NCBI RefSeq assembly: GCF_030272615.1
Contig: NC_081414.1
Coordinates: 662,854,438 to 662,918,437, forward strand
Source: Cryptomeria japonica
Lineage: Eukaryota > Streptophyta > Pinopsida > Cupressales > Cupressaceae
Length of the DNA: 64,000 nt
Direction: 5' to 3'
The position numbers and the translations under genes were made by a program. Below the pieces are notes generated by a model, which was not told where the DNA came from, searched no databases, and was given only the letters and a program-made list of their open reading frames with translations. Shown here in pieces: positions 1 through 12,125 of this stretch. Numbering within the stretch: the first letter of the stretch is position 1; the number at the start of each line of letters is the position of its first letter.

Positions 1-311
1 TTTTCCTTTATGAATATCTTGACTTGTAGGATACTCTTTTCTTTGGGAAGAAGACGCGAGTCCATTATGAGGTGGATATGATATGAGAGAAATAATGAGA
101 TCCTGAAGTGGATCGGATTGCACCAAAGTGGAAGAACCCATTAAGCATGTCGAGGGTTCATGAACATCTTGCACTGACACGTTAGAATCATGAGGGGGAT
201 TAGGATCCTGAGGGTGATTAGGATCATGTAGTGGACATGGTTCAATGCCAGGCTCTTCAAGAGATGGAATGGGAGGAATAATGGGATCCTCAAAAGAAAT
301 GCGATCTTGGA
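1..311 (-). mobile_element. Fragment of gypsy-2-family gag-like gene (inverted)
   Basis: The reverse complement matches about 47230-47540 of the gag-position ORF of the gypsy-2 element, including the Pro/His/Asp-rich stretch and the segment around the shared CTCGC-TCTTCTTCCC string. It is a second, partial copy of the same family in the opposite orientation. No LTR end is visible at 311, so it is truncated there or joined by a deletion. It continues beyond base 1. Small internal duplications such as repeated GGATC-TGAGGG units separate it from the other copy. Confidence 0.85.
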
Positions 312-321
312 GGAATAATGG

Positions 322-1906
322 GATGACACTCTAACAACTGATGAGAAAGAACAAGTTGAAAATAGTGTTATATTGCACATGGATATGTACAAGAAATTTT
401 TGATGGAAGTAGTCAATGAAATACCAGATGGATTATTCAAAAGACTCGAGGCAAGAAGATAGGTAGTGATAGAATTGGATAAGAAAATAAAAATTGAGAA
501 GCTACTTGCTTGTTGTATATCCGGTAAACTCTCCACAAGAAATTGATGATCTAATTGCAAATGCCAACCGGTCAGTATTCTCTACTACACACTGACATAT
601 TTCACTAATGGTAGGAAGAGTTAATGAAGTGACAGAGGAAATAGAAGATGGATGGGATATATTCGTGGTTGAGAAAGAAAAATAAGAAGAGTACAGGAAC
701 CCTAAACCCATAAAGGTATATCAGAAAGATAGAGACAAGGGGAAAGGTAAAGTTGGTGGACCACCAAGTATCAAGGTTAGAGACAACTTACCCCCACCTT
801 CTTTAAATACTCCACCGGTAAAATCAACAACTAATGAAGATCAACCGACAACTGAGAGTATGGATGTAGAGGATAATAATCCTAATCCTGAAGTCCTATT
901 TACTGTGAATTTTGATACTTAGAAGATCAACATAGTAGTAGACAAAGATACAATAGAAGAGTCAGATATGGCTAGTGAGCCTTTGGTGACTAATGAAACT
1001 GATAAACTGATTGATGATAAAGAGAAAAAGGTAGAGATTGAGACACAGACTGAGGAAATGAAACCTACAGAGAAACAAATAGAGAAAAAGGCTCCAAAAC
1101 AACAACAACCAGAATAGGTACATAAGGAAACAGTGCCATCGGTAACTAATGAAGTAGGAAAACCAGTGCTTAAAGAAATGCAGACACAAACTGACCTACC
1201 AGAGGTCAATACAAGCTTGGTTACTTCCACCGGTACTCAAATTGCTGATTCATCATCAAGCTTCAAATCAACCAATGTGACTGAGGTACTACTTGATTCT
1301 ATCAAGAAGATAACTAACTGTAGCTCACAAGCTTACAAAGCAATTGATGATACCATACCAATTTTGAAGGTAATTGCACCTAACTGTAATATAGATAACA
1401 AAGATTCTTTAGGACAATTGGATACACTGTGTAAATACATCTCACAAAACATTGAGAAAATAAAGGAAGATTCAGTGAAGGATAAGGTAGAAATTGAAAA
1501 ACATAAATTCTTTGATGAACAAATAAAGAAGTGTAATAGAGATTTTGACACACTTCTACCAGAACTATGTAATTTGTTGAAAGAATACAAAAATCTATAT
1601 AAAGATACCTGTAAAACAAAGTTATTGACTATAGATATTGACAAGAAAATGAGAAAGGTGCAGGATGAGATAAATGAACTTGTAGACAGCTTTGTCAACT
1701 CACTTGATACACTATCAGTTTTTGAGGAGAAGATAATAAATTTTGAGGAAGAACTAAAATTGGAAAGAGAGAAAGAAAGAATAATAAATAAGGCAAAACA
1801 TTTGAGATCTAAACTACATCCAAGATTGGACTATCTACCATCTCTGCGGAAGGAAATTTATGAGGCACTAATACAGGGAAGCAAAACACTGGCAGAGCAT
1901 TTGTAG
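322..1906 (+). pseudogene. Decayed post-pol (env-position) coiled-coil ORF of copia E
   Basis: A reading frame of about 528 codons runs up to the polypurine tract. The first part (322 to about 510) is in one frame and the rest in another, so there is one frameshift. In-frame stops lie near 593, 682, 919 and 1117, leaving 1133-1906 (257 codons) open. The product is hydrophilic, rich in Lys, Glu, Asp and Thr, with a C-terminal half that looks coiled-coil (heptad-like Leu/Ile spacing in the last 120 residues). No signal peptide or membrane segment is apparent. Sireviruses often carry an env-like ORF at this position, but I see no fusion or envelope hallmark, so the function is unknown. Confidence 0.6.
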
Positions 1907-2062
1907 CATCTCACCGGTATAGTGAAGAGACAGCAATAAAGGATAGCAAAAAGTTTATGGATAGTATAAACTTGATTTTGGGAGATCTTTTTCAAATTAT
2001 AACTACCCAGCTACAAGGTTGAAACCACAAACTCTACTGACATCTTGACAACATTTTTCATT

Positions 2063-2223
2063 GATGCCAAAGGGGGAGTAGTGGGATGAGAAAATTCAAA
2101 TCATAGGAATCATATGCTCAGAAGGAGCACACACATTTTTTTCGTAACATTTTTGGACTACACACTTTTGGATACTTTTTGAAATTTCTCATGAGTGTTG
2201 CCATCAATGCCAAAGGGGGAGAT
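2063..2223 (+). promoter_or_regulatory. Duplicated polypurine tracts before the E 3' LTR
   Basis: The string ATGCCAAAGGGGGAG occurs at about 2067-2081 and again at about 2208-2222, the second directly against the LTR. The downstream copy is the expected plus-strand primer for reverse transcription. The upstream copy matches the multiple-PPT arrangement described for Sireviruses. Confidence 0.7.
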
Positions 2224-3022
2224 TATTGGCATATGCACACTCCAATGAGACATTGTATGTGATTGAAGGTTTTGTCATTGATGGCAACCTTGCAATCCTA
2301 TGGAATTGACAATGACATTATACTGGCATCAGCTGATCACACTCCACACTGACACTCAGGACATGAGCACCGACACAGAAGAAAGGAAGTATACTGGCAC
2401 AGAGGCCGACAGGATTTTGTTATATTACAATTTGTTTATTATTGTAAAAATGTGTAAGCCAACTTGGCAAATTGTAAAATGACTCTTATATATAAAAGAG
2501 ATCATTGTAGACATTTAGAATATGTGATGTAGAAGTATTAAGGAAAATATTAGACAGTCCTAATGTGTGAAATATAGGTCAAGGGATATATGTAAAGAAC
2601 AAAGTAGGAACCGGTATTGAATCAGGCATTGAAGATGCTATTGTAAAGTAGTACAAGATATTGGATTTGTATAATCCTTATTGTAAGTCAGTGAGACTTC
2701 CCATTGAGTAGTGAGCTCTAGGCAATTGGCCTTCCTGCATGTGCAGGCCCCTATTGTAAGTAATATTCTCTTATTGGCCAATGAGTGAATATTATGGGTC
2801 ACAAATCCCACCAATGTTTTTCCCACACTGGGTTTCCTCATTAACATCTTGTGTTATGGTGTGTTTTTCATGTGGATGTTCTTGATTTTGTTTATTGCAT
2901 TATTTCATACATATTGGTACACTGTTATATTATGTTCTACATGTTTTAAGTTAATAAATTCTAATTACCTGCTAGATACTGATTCACCCCCCCCCCTCTC
3001 ACTATCTGTAGGACCCCTAACA
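2224..3022 (+). repeat. 3' LTR of copia E (799 bp)
   Basis: The LTR starts directly after the polypurine tract. Its first bases read TATTGG where related copies have TGTTGG, a one-base decay of the terminal TG. It ends GGACCCCTAACA at 3022. A TATA box (TATATATAAAAG) lies at 2487-2498, and a C-rich run at about 2989-3000 resembles the C-rich ends of the other copia LTRs in this window. The partner 5' LTR is not in the window. Confidence 0.75.
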
Positions 3023-3184
3023 CTTTGTACCGATTAAATTTTTGTCCTATGGTCTTGGGATCAGTGTCCATGTGTCATTCTTCTTGATTTGATCAATCTC
3101 TTCTATCATAGCATTTATCCAATCTTTACTGTTAAATGCCTCTTTTACTATTCTTGGTTCAAATTCAGATATCAGACATGCGTT

Positions 3185-4747
3185 CTATGTCTGTTTGTTC
3201 CTTGTCATCAGTGGATCATCCTCATCTCCTATAATTTGACTTGATGCATGATGTCTTCTGACATATTTGACTAATATAGGCTCGGTAGGTTCTATATGAT
3301 CTTCTTCATCACTCAGTAACTGGACATTATCTTCATTTTCTTTAGCAACTTTTTCGGTAGGACTTCTTGGTTGAACATAAACAAATTCTTCATAATCTTT
3401 TGGTTCTTTGGAATTTCCTTCATCATTTCTTTCTACAAATTCATCAATTTTCACATTTGCACTTTCTACTATTTTATTAGATGATTTGATCAGACATTGA
3501 AATGCTTTACTTCTAGAAGAATAACCAAGAAATGTTCCTTCTTCAATTTTCTGATCAAACTTTCCATTTCTATCATCTTTGTGAACATAGCATCTACTTC
3601 CAAAGATTTTAAAATAACTTACATCATGTTTCTTGTCATACCAGATCTCATATGGTGTCTTCATAGTTCCTTTCTTCAGTTGAACTCGGTTCAGGGTGTA
3701 AACTGCAATGCTGATTGCTTCTCTCCAAAATGTTTGAGGTACCCTCTTTTCTATCATCAGGGTTCTTGTACAATCTACAATTGATCTGTTTCTTCTCTCG
3801 GCTATCCCATTTTGCTGAGGTGTTCTCAGTGCAGATACTTGCCTTTTTATACCATGATATTTGAAAAATAAGTTAAATTCATCAGAAGTGAACTCTCCTC
3901 CTCTATCAGATCTAAGACATTTCAGCTGTCTTCCTATTTTATTATCAACTCTTGCCTTGTACCATTTAAAAATTTGAAAAGCTTCTAATTTTTCTTTTAA
4001 AAATACAACTGACATCATCGTTGAGTAATCATCCACAAATAATATGAAATATTTATCACCATAATAACTTTGAATATTGATGGGACCAGAAAGATCAGTG
4101 TGTAAAAGATCTAAAATTCCCTTAGAAGTGTAGGACTTACTTGTAAAGCTTGATCTTGTCATCTTACCCATCTGGCATCCTCGACACATAGCATTCTCAG
4201 GTTTTTCCAGACTTGGTAGACCTCTTACTCGGTGCTTCTTGCTTATTTTAATCAGATTATCAAAATTTACATGACAAAACCTTTTATGCCATAACCAGGT
4301 ATCATCTATCTTTGCAATAAGACACTTGTTCCGAGTTGAGTCAAGATTAAATGTATTACCTTTTTTTTGTGTCTCGGTAGCAGCTAACTTTCCATGCTTG
4401 TCATGAACTTTGACAATTCCTTTCTGAAATTCTATTCGGTATCCTATATTGTTTAGCTGTGCTACACTCAACAAATTGTATTTCAAACCTTCAACCCAGT
4501 ATACATCATCACATTTAGCATTGTCAAGAAGTGTGATAGAGCTTTTACCTTTCACTAGACATGGTGCATCATTACCAAATCTTACATAGCCTCCATCATA
4601 GTCTTCTAATTTAACAAACTTGTGTTTATCACATGTCATGTGATGTGAGCATCTACTATCTATGATCCAAGAATCATTATTATTTATGTGAGATATTAGG
4701 GCTTTTTCTTCATACCTTTCTTCATCTGATCCATCTTTAATAGCCAC
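3185..4747 (-). pseudogene. Copia A protease-integrase region
   Basis: This is an uninterrupted 520-codon stretch of the copia polyprotein. Near its N-terminus is the aspartic protease site, altered to DSRC where copia normally has DSGC, with a second change in the following MTGD-type motif (here MTCD). Next comes a GAG-pre-integrase zinc segment (HKRFCHVN...CRGCQMGK), then the integrase core with the acidic triad in HTDL, SDRGGEF and NGIAERRN, then the integrase C-terminal region and linker. It runs out near 3185, and the homologous reverse transcriptase of B has no counterpart here because element E interrupts A at 3023. The open integrase suggests relatively recent activity, but the protease lesions and missing RT make it non-functional as an element. 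Confidence 0.85.
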
Positions 4748-4870
4748 ATAAACAACTTCCTCTGTATCAGTTTCATCAGATTTATCATCATTGGATTCCT
4801 CATCAGCTACTAGACATGTCTTTCTATCTCTCCTTCTAAAGTCTCAGTGTCCTCTGTATTGGTTGTCTTT

Positions 4871-5808
4871 CTACCTATTATCTTGGTATTCTCTCTTTTC
4901 ACTAGATTCTTTGTCAGGGCAGTTAGAAGCCATATGTCCTATTTTATCACAATTGAAACATTTTAAAGGTAGCTTTCCTTTATACTTACCTTTTCCTCTC
5001 GGTAACCTTCTAGATAATAATGCTTCAAACTCTTCTTGCTTCTTTATTTCCTCATATAGTTTTTGCACTTCTTCCATGTTCTTGCGAAATATTTCACTTG
5101 CTCCACTATGATTCCCTTCAGAGTACTTACTCATTCTATCATTGTAATCATCAGATTCACCAATATGAAAAGAACTGAATGCAAATTCTACTTTATTTAC
5201 CGAAGACCCACTGTTATCAAAATTACTTAACTCAAATGCATGTAGCTTACCAATAGTAGCATGCAAAGAAACTGGCATGTTAGGTACAGATCTCAATTCA
5301 TTAATTGTAGAGACTCAAATAGCATAAGCAGGTAGAAGGGTTCTCAACAACTTACTTGTTACATCCTTTTCTTCAATAGTTCCTCCTGCTCCTTTGATTT
5401 GATTGACAGTCTCCTTTAACCTTGTACTGTATTGGGTTATGTTCGCACCTTCATTCATTCTCATGGATTCAAGTTGTCCTCTTAGACTATCTACTTTTGC
5501 TCTTTGGAAATTTTATCACCACCATACACAGATATAAGCTTGGTCCACATTGCTTTTGCATCATTATAGCCTTCTAGATCATTAAACTCTGAGTCAGTCA
5601 ATGCTGATGTTATTTCAATCATAGCTTGAATATGTTCTTGCTTTGCCTTTATCTCTTCCAAGGTCATTGGGTTGGTGCTTTGTGGTATGTAATCATTCTC
5701 CAAATAATAAGTTGCATATTCTCCAATTCCTAATAAATGTAGCTTCATTCTTTTTTGCCATGTGGAGAAACTTGAATTGTTCAGCTTTGGTGCATCCCTT
5801 TTATACAT
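4871..5808 (-). pseudogene. Copia A gag (nucleocapsid)
   Basis: The N-terminal capsid part is 5808-5491. A frameshift near 5500, relative to the intact-frame copy in B, separates it from the C-terminal part at 5296-4871. The C-terminal part ends with a CCHC zinc knuckle of the form CFNCDKIGHMASNC, which in copia gag binds template RNA. The start codon at 5808 (MYKRDAPKL) is shared with copies B and C. It lies directly downstream of the primer-binding site at 5859-5870. Confidence 0.85.
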
Positions 5809-5858
5809 CTTCGGATCTTTGCCTCAAGTAATTTTAAACTTTTCTTCTGGAATCCAAA

Positions 5859-5870
5859 GCTTTGATACCA
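5859..5870 (-). promoter_or_regulatory. Primer-binding site of copia A
   Basis: On the minus strand this reads TGGTATCAAAGC, one base away from the plant initiator tRNA-Met complement TGGTATCAGAGC. It is two bases from the LTR end (ACTTACA). Confidence 0.85.
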
Positions 5871-5872
5871 TT

Positions 5873-7372
5873 TGTAAGTTATGATACTAAATGTAAAGTA
5901 TAGATGCCAATAGCTAACAAGATGAGAGGGGGGGGGGTGAATCATACAAACTTAATCTTCCATAAAATCAATAGATTCAACCTCGGTAACTTATACTTCA
6001 GCAATATAACCAAAAACTGCTAAACATGCTAACTCATAAACACATACTCATCATAACACATATAACACCAGATTTAAAATGGAAACCCAAATAGGGAAAA
6101 ACCACTGTGGGATTTTAGACCCACTAAGAAATATAATCTTCTAGAGTATGTTCGGTTAAAAGCAAATCCTGTTAAAGATTACAAACACATTGCTAGATGT
6201 GACCTGGTTAAGGGATTTCTCTCAGATCTGTTAGGATCTTCACTTTGCTAGAAGTGACCTTGTCAAAGAATTTCAAACACTCATTTAGAATGTTACCTTG
6301 CTAGAGGGTTTACAATTAAGACTATTAAGTCCAGTCGTTTAAGAGATTTTCTGTCACTTACAAAATAACAGTAATAAAAATATATCTGCAACTTCATATC
6401 TAAAATGCTAAAGCAGATTATTATTTTCTCAAAAGAATCTTGTCATAGGACTTATCTTGTCCCTCTACTGGGCTCTCTACTTTGTTATTCAAATAGGTCT
6501 TCAAGCTTCTGTGCTCGATAATCACTATGTAGCATCCCTGTGCTTACACTTGCCCGCATACATTTTTTATCAACAATTCCTTATTTATAAACAATTTGCT
6601 AACTGCTTTATCTCCCTCATCATATTTCCCATGATCAATCTTAGCCATCAGATCTTCAATCTTGATTAGGTTCAATGCATCTTTTGATTTGAAAACATTT
6701 TACCTCGCCTTGGGACTTGCATTCCTTTCTAGGAACTTGTGCTAGGTAATTGCAGTTTAATCTATGCTGTAGGTCTTCCTGCCGAATTTCCTTTGCCAGA
6801 GATCCTTAACAAGCTTCATGCGTGACATACCAATCATTTATACATTTCCAACTCATCATTGTCCTTTATTAAAAAATGGTTTTGTCCATCCAATGCGATC
6901 TATCATAACTCGATTGCAACTCGGTAAATACTAAACTTTACTCGGTAGACATCCCGCATTCATTAACCGATATCGATAACCTTAGGTTTACCGACTAGGT
7001 TCTTTGCTCGGTGACATAGTATAGTATTAACCTTACAATCAACAACATATATAGGATATCAAAACAATCTAAACATCTTGATCTCATCATTTTCTAACTC
7101 GGTAATAGTTGCCCATTTAATAACTAATTTATCCCCTTATTCATCACATTCTTTCTGTGTCTTTTACTGACATCATAATTCTCTTCAAATCAATCTTCTC
7201 AATATATGGAAACATCATACTAAATCAGAAAATCAATTTCTTGACATCAATGACAAAAATAATGTTATACAGATAGTTATCATCCTTTTTCAGTTATATC
7301 AAATAATCTTCAACAACCTTCTCAATATCCTTGATGAATATCAACAATCTCCTTTCTACTAAAATGCCAACA
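5873..7372 (-). repeat. Shared LTR between copia A and B (1500 bp)
   Basis: The ends read TGTTGG...TTACA on the minus strand. It is flanked by the A primer-binding site at the low end and the B polypurine tract at 7373. A minus-strand TATA-like box (TATAAATAAGG) lies near 6582-6595. It contains the C-rich run seen in all related LTRs, here at about 5928-5939. It is full-length compared with the internally deleted LTR at 12126-13170. Confidence 0.9.
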
Positions 7373-7850
7373 ATCTCCCCCTTTGGCATTGATGGCAAAA
7401 CAAATTTTTTAATGGTAATACCAACAAGATATTCAAATTGATTTGGATTTAGATTGCTGTTAGACTTCTCCTGTTATCCTTGAGCTTTTTAAAAATCATC
7501 TGAAGTCTTCTCCCTTTTCCATTAGCTCCTGAGCTATTGTCTTGCATTTAGTCTTCTTCATTTTGTAGTAAACTTCTCCCCCTGTCATTAGTCTTCCATT
7601 ATCTTCTTCATTTAGGGCTTTACCATTTAGTCAACCATTTAGTCTTCTCCCCCTTTGACAATAATGCCAAAAAGTAAAAGAACTAAATAATGAACTCTTC
7701 ATTTGTGAAGTGATTTGCCTTGTTGTGTATCATCTTAGTCTCGGTCAGAGCTACTTGTCTCTAATCACTATTTCCTGCACACCTTTAAAAAACCTTCTAA
7801 AGTGCGTAAATCAACATCAATCCACACATAATATTCTGTAGATACATTGA
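7373..7850 (-). promoter_or_regulatory. Copia B 3' untranslated region with repeated polypurine tracts
   Basis: The minus-strand tract GCCAAAGGGGGAGAT lies directly against the LTR at 7373-7387. A second AAAGGGGGAGAAGAC copy lies near 7643-7656, and a weaker AGGGGGAGAAG near 7571-7581. Short repeats of the CATTTAGTCTTC type fill the space between. No credible coding frame is visible. Confidence 0.7.
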
Positions 7851-7899
7851 ATTGATGCTTTCACCAAACTCTGTCAGTGAATAGAAGATAGGGGTAGGA

Positions 7900-8395
7900 C
7901 CCCTAACTTGCTTCTGAGATACTCAAAAGTGTCCCTTGGTAGTGGCTTTGTGAAGATGTCTACTAATTGCTCCTTTGAACTGGTATATTCCGGCACAACT
8001 TTCTTCTCTTGAACTTCTTCTCTGAGATAATGATACTTTATAGAGATATGTTTTGTCTAAGAGTGCATTATCAGATTCTTTGAAATGTTAATGGCACTAG
8101 TATTATCACAGAATATAGTTACTGGCTTGGTAACCTTTTCATTTATACCTTCCAACAGTTGTTTGATCCATGCTATATTAGTGCAATTCAATGCAACAAC
8201 AACATATTCAGCTTGTGCTATTGACTGTGAAATACATCCTTGTTTCTTACTAAGCCAACTTACTCTAGTCTTTCTCCTAAAAATAAAGCTCCACCACTTG
8301 TGATTTTCCTGTCATCTATGTTGCCTACCCAATCAGCATCAGTATAAAATTTTAAATCAAAATCATTTCTCTTTTCATATACTAAGCCATAATCT
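7900..8395 (-). pseudogene. Copia B RNase H remnant
   Basis: On the minus strand, the segment around 8345-8290 encodes YTDADWVGNIDDRKITSGG, the copia RNase H start with its conserved Asp. After this the frame decays with several stops down to the 3' untranslated region. It follows directly from the RT segment at 8396-8701. Confidence 0.7.
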
Positions 8396-8986
8396 TCAGT
8401 GCCTCTCAGGTATCTGAAAAATTCTCTTGATTGTTGTCATATGGGTTTCCTTGGGATCTGCAGAAAATCTTGCAACAATACCTACTGCATGTGCTATATC
8501 CAATCTACTATGCACAACATATTGCAACTTTCCAATCATAGATCGGTAAAGTATCTCATCAATAGATGAAGATTCATCATTCTTTGATAGTTTATAGTTA
8601 GTAGTCATAGGAGTACTTACAGGTTTAGAATCCTCCATTCCAAATTTCTTCAAGATTTCCTTTATGTACTTAGATTGAGTAATGAAAATCTCATCTTTCA
8701 TTTGCAGTATCTATAAACCTATAAAATACTTTATCTCACCAATTAGTGACATCTCAAATTCTTTGCACATTTCATTTCCAAAGTTCTTCCATAAAGAGTC
8801 ATTACCACAAAAAATAATATCATCAACAAATATGGCTGAGATCAGTATTCCATTGTTCTCATCATTCTTCATGTACATATTGTTGTTTTCACTTATCCTT
8901 ATAAAACCAATCTTGATCAAATAAGAGTGCAGTCTCTCATACCATGCTCTAGGTGCTTGTTCCAGACCATATAAAGCTTCGTTCAA
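8396..8986 (-). pseudogene. Copia B reverse transcriptase, C-terminal half
   Basis: Two open pieces in one frame, 8986-8711 and 8701-8396, are separated by a stop. The first carries LYGLEQAPRAWY and the catalytic FVDDI motif. The second carries the YRSMIGKLQY-VHSRLDIAHAVG segment that follows the RT palm in copia. This order and wording fit the Sirevirus lineage. The enzyme would copy element RNA into cDNA, but the stops make it inactive. Confidence 0.85.
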
Positions 8987-8995
8987 TTTGCATAC

Positions 8996-10009
8996 CTAAT
9001 CTTTACTCTTGTCTTCAACAAATCCTTCAGGTTGTTCAATGTAAACTTCTTCTTCTAGTATACCATTAAAAAATGCAGATTTAACATCCATTTGATATAC
9101 CTTGAAATTTTTGAAAGAAGCATATGCCAACAATATTCTTACTCCCTCAAGCCTAGCGAGAGGTGCAAAAGTCTCACCATAATCTATTCCTTCTTCTTCA
9201 GCATAACCTTTGTAAACTAGTCCTGCTTTGTTTCGAATGATCTCACCTTTTTCATTTAGCTTGTTTCTGAAAATCCACTTTGTACCGATTAGATTTTTGT
9301 CCTTTGGTCTGGGGATTAGTGTCCATGTGTCATTCTTCTTGATTTGATCAATCTCTTTTGTCATAGCATTTACCCAATCTTCACTGTTAAATGCCTCTTT
9401 TACTATTCTCGGTTCAAATTCAGATATCAAACATATGTTCAGTCTCAGTTTGTTCCTTGTCATCACTGGATCATCCTTATCTCCTATAATCTGACTTGAT
9501 GGATGATGTCTTCTGACATATTTGACTAATATAGGCTCGGTAGGTTCTATATGATCTTCTTCATCACTCAGTAACTGGACATTATCTTCATTTTCTTCAC
9601 CAGCCTTCTTGGTAGGTCTTGGTTGAACATAAACAAATTCTTCATAATCTTCTGGTTCTTTGGAATTTCCTTCATCATTTCTTTCTTCAAATTCATCAAT
9701 TTTCACATTTGCACTTTCTACTATTTTATTAGATGGTTTGATTAGACATTTAAATGATTTACTTCTAGAAGAATAACCAAGAAATGTTCCTTCTTCACTT
9801 TTCTGATCAAACTTTCCATTTCTGTCATCTTTGTGAACATAGCATCTGCTTCCAAAGATTTTAAAATAACTTACATTAGCTTTCTTGTCATACCAGATCT
9901 CATATTTTGTCTTCATAGTTCCTTTCTTCAATTGAACTTGGTTCAGGGTGTAAACTGCAGTGCTGATTGCTTCTCTCCAAAATGTTTGAGGTACCCTCTT
10001 TTCTATCAT
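8996..10009 (-). pseudogene. Copia B integrase C-terminus and reverse transcriptase N-terminus
   Basis: This 337-codon open piece starts in the integrase C-terminal region (MIEKRVPQTFWREA) and passes through an acidic linker (EENEDNVQLLSDEED). It ends in the RT fingers (KWIFRNKLNEKGE, YQMDVKSAFFNG, EEVYIEQPEGF). It is in the same frame as all other B segments and is separated from them by single stops. It contains the region where copia A is cut at 3023 (homologous to about 9277 here). Confidence 0.85.
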
Positions 10010-10066
10010 CGGGGTTCTCGCACAATCTACAATTGATCTGTTTCTTCTCTCAGCTATCCCATTTTG

Positions 10067-10747
10067 CTAAGGTGTTCTCAGTGTAGATACTTGCCTTTTT
10101 ATACCATGATCATTGCAGAATAAGTTAAATTCATTAGAAGTGAACTCTCCTCCTCTATCAGATCTAGGACATTTCAGCTGTCTTCCTGTTTCATTTTCAA
10201 CTCTTGCCTTGTACCATTTAAATATTTGAAAAACTTCTGATTTTTCTTTTAAAAACATAACTGACATCATCATTGAGTAATCATCCACAAATAATATGAA
10301 ATATTTATGACCATAATAACTTTGAACTTTCATGGGACCACAAAGATCAGTGTGTACAAGATCTAAAATTCCTTTAGAAGTGTAGGACTTACTTGTAAAG
10401 CTTGATCTTGTCATCTTACCCATCTAGCATCCTCGACACATAGCATTCTCAGGTTTTTCCAAACTTGGTAGACCTCTTACTTGGTGCTTCTTGCTTATTT
10501 TGATTAGATTATCAAAATTCACATGACAAAACCTTTTATGCCATAACCAGGTATCATCTATCTTTGCATAAAGACACTTGTTCTGAGTTGAGTCAAGATG
10601 AAATGTATTACCTTTTGTTTGTGTCTTAGTAGCAGCTAACTTTCCATGCTTGTCATTAACTTTGACTATTCATTTCTGAAATATTATTCGGTATCATGTA
10701 TTGTTTAGTTGTGCTACACTCAACAAATTGTATTTCAAACCTTAAAC
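10067..10747 (-). pseudogene. Copia B integrase core and pre-integrase zinc region
   Basis: The open part at 10423-10067 carries HTDLCGP and SDRGGEF of the integrase DDE core. The frame upstream (10424-10747) matches the intact region of copia A but has stops, including one just before the MGKMTRSSF segment. The third acidic residue of the triad falls at the stop near 10066. Confidence 0.8.
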
Positions 10748-12061
10748 CTAGTATACATCATCACATTTAGCATTGCAACGAAGTGTGATAGAGCCTTTAC
10801 CTTTCACCAGACATGGTGCATCATTACCAAATCTTACATAGCCTCCATCATAGTCTTCTAATTTAACAAACTTGTGTTTATCGCCTGTAATGTGATGTGA
10901 GCATCCACTGTATATGATCCAAGAATCATTATTATTTATGTGAGATATTAGGGCTTTTTCTTCATACCTTTCTTCATTTGATCCATCTTTAATAGCCACA
11001 TAAACAACTTCCTCTGTATCAGTTTCATCAGATTTATCATCGTTGGATTCCTCATTAGCTACTAGACATGTCTTTCTATCTCTGCTTTTGAAGTCTTGGT
11101 GTCCTCTATATTGGTTGTCTTTCTCCCTATTATATCGGTATTCTTTATTTTCACTAGATTCTTTGTCAGGGCAGTTAGAAGCTATATGTCCTATTTTATC
11201 ACAATTGAAACATTTTAAAGGTAGCTTTCCTTTATACTTACCTTTTCCTCTCAGTAACCTTCTAGCTAATAATGCTTCAAACTTTTCTTGCTTCTTGATT
11301 TCCTCATACAGTTTGTGCACTTCTTCCATGTTCTTGTGAAATCTTTCACTTGCTCCACTATGATTCCCTTCAGAGTACTTACTCATTCTATCATTGTAAT
11401 CATCAGATTCACCAATATGAAAAGAACTGAATGCAAATTCTACTTTATTTACCAAAGACCCACTGTTATCAAAATTACTTAACTCAAATGCATGTAGCTT
11501 ACCAATAGTAGCATCCAAAGAAACTGGCATGTTAGGTGCAGATCTCAATTCATTGATTGCAAAGACTCGAATAGCATAAGCAGGTAGAAGGGTTCTCAAC
11601 AACTTACTTGTTACATGTTTTTCTTCGATAGTTTCTCCTACTCCTTTGATTTGATTGACAGTCTCCTTTAACCTTGTACTGTATTGGGTTATGTTCTCAC
11701 CTTCATTCATTCTCATGGATTCAAGTTGTCCTCTTAGACTATCTACTTTTTCTCTTTGGACATGTTCATCACCGCCATACATAGATATAAGCTTGGTCCA
11801 CATTGCTTTTGCATCATTACAACCTTCTAGATTATTAAACTCTGAGTCGGTCAATGCTGATGTTATTTATATCATAACTTGAATATGTTCTTGCTTTGCC
11901 TTTATCTCTTCCAAGGTCATCGGGTTGGTGCTTGGTGGTATGTAATCATTCTCCAAATAATATGTTGCATATTCTCCAATTCCTGATAAATGCAACTTCA
12001 TTCTTTTTTGCCATGTGGAGAAACTTGACTTGTTCAGCTTTGGTGCATCCCTTTTATACAT
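10748..12061 (-). pseudogene. Copia B gag and protease
   Basis: One frame runs from the start codon at 12061 (MYKRDAPKL) to 10748, broken by a stop near 11866-11855. It holds the capsid region, a CCHC zinc knuckle (CFNCDKIGHIASNC) and the start of the protease. The protease active-site Asp is replaced by Tyr (WIIYSGC), so cleavage activity would be lost even without stops. Copy A keeps the Asp but has a different lesion, so the two copies have diverged independently. Confidence 0.85.
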
Positions 12062-12111
12062 CTTCGAATCTTTGCCTCAAGTACCTTTAAAATTTTCTTC
12101 CATATTCCAAA

Positions 12112-12123
12112 GCTCTGATACCA
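12112..12123 (-). promoter_or_regulatory. Primer-binding site of copia B
   Basis: On the minus strand this reads TGGTATCAGAGC, a perfect 12-base complement of the plant initiator tRNA-Met 3' end. It is two bases from the 5' LTR. Confidence 0.95.
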
Positions 12124-12125
12124 AT

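Larger units (their letters stand above)
312..3022 (+). mobile_element. Copia element E, 3' half (Sirevirus-like)
   Basis: This plus-strand piece has a post-pol ORF, two polypurine tracts and a complete 3' LTR ending in the usual CA. The multiple polypurine tracts and the extra ORF between pol and the LTR are known Sirevirus-lineage features. Its right end (3022) abuts the middle of the minus-strand pol gene of copia A, so E most likely inserted into A. The expected 5-bp target duplication would be ctttg (3023-3027), with its partner beyond the left edge. The 5' half of E is absent: position 312 adjoins unrelated inverted gypsy sequence. Confidence 0.75.

Noticed and set aside
141-560. 139-codon minus-strand frame spanning the 311/312 junction
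   Set aside because: It crosses from the gypsy-2-family fragment into the opposite strand of the copia E ORF and matches no known protein pattern.
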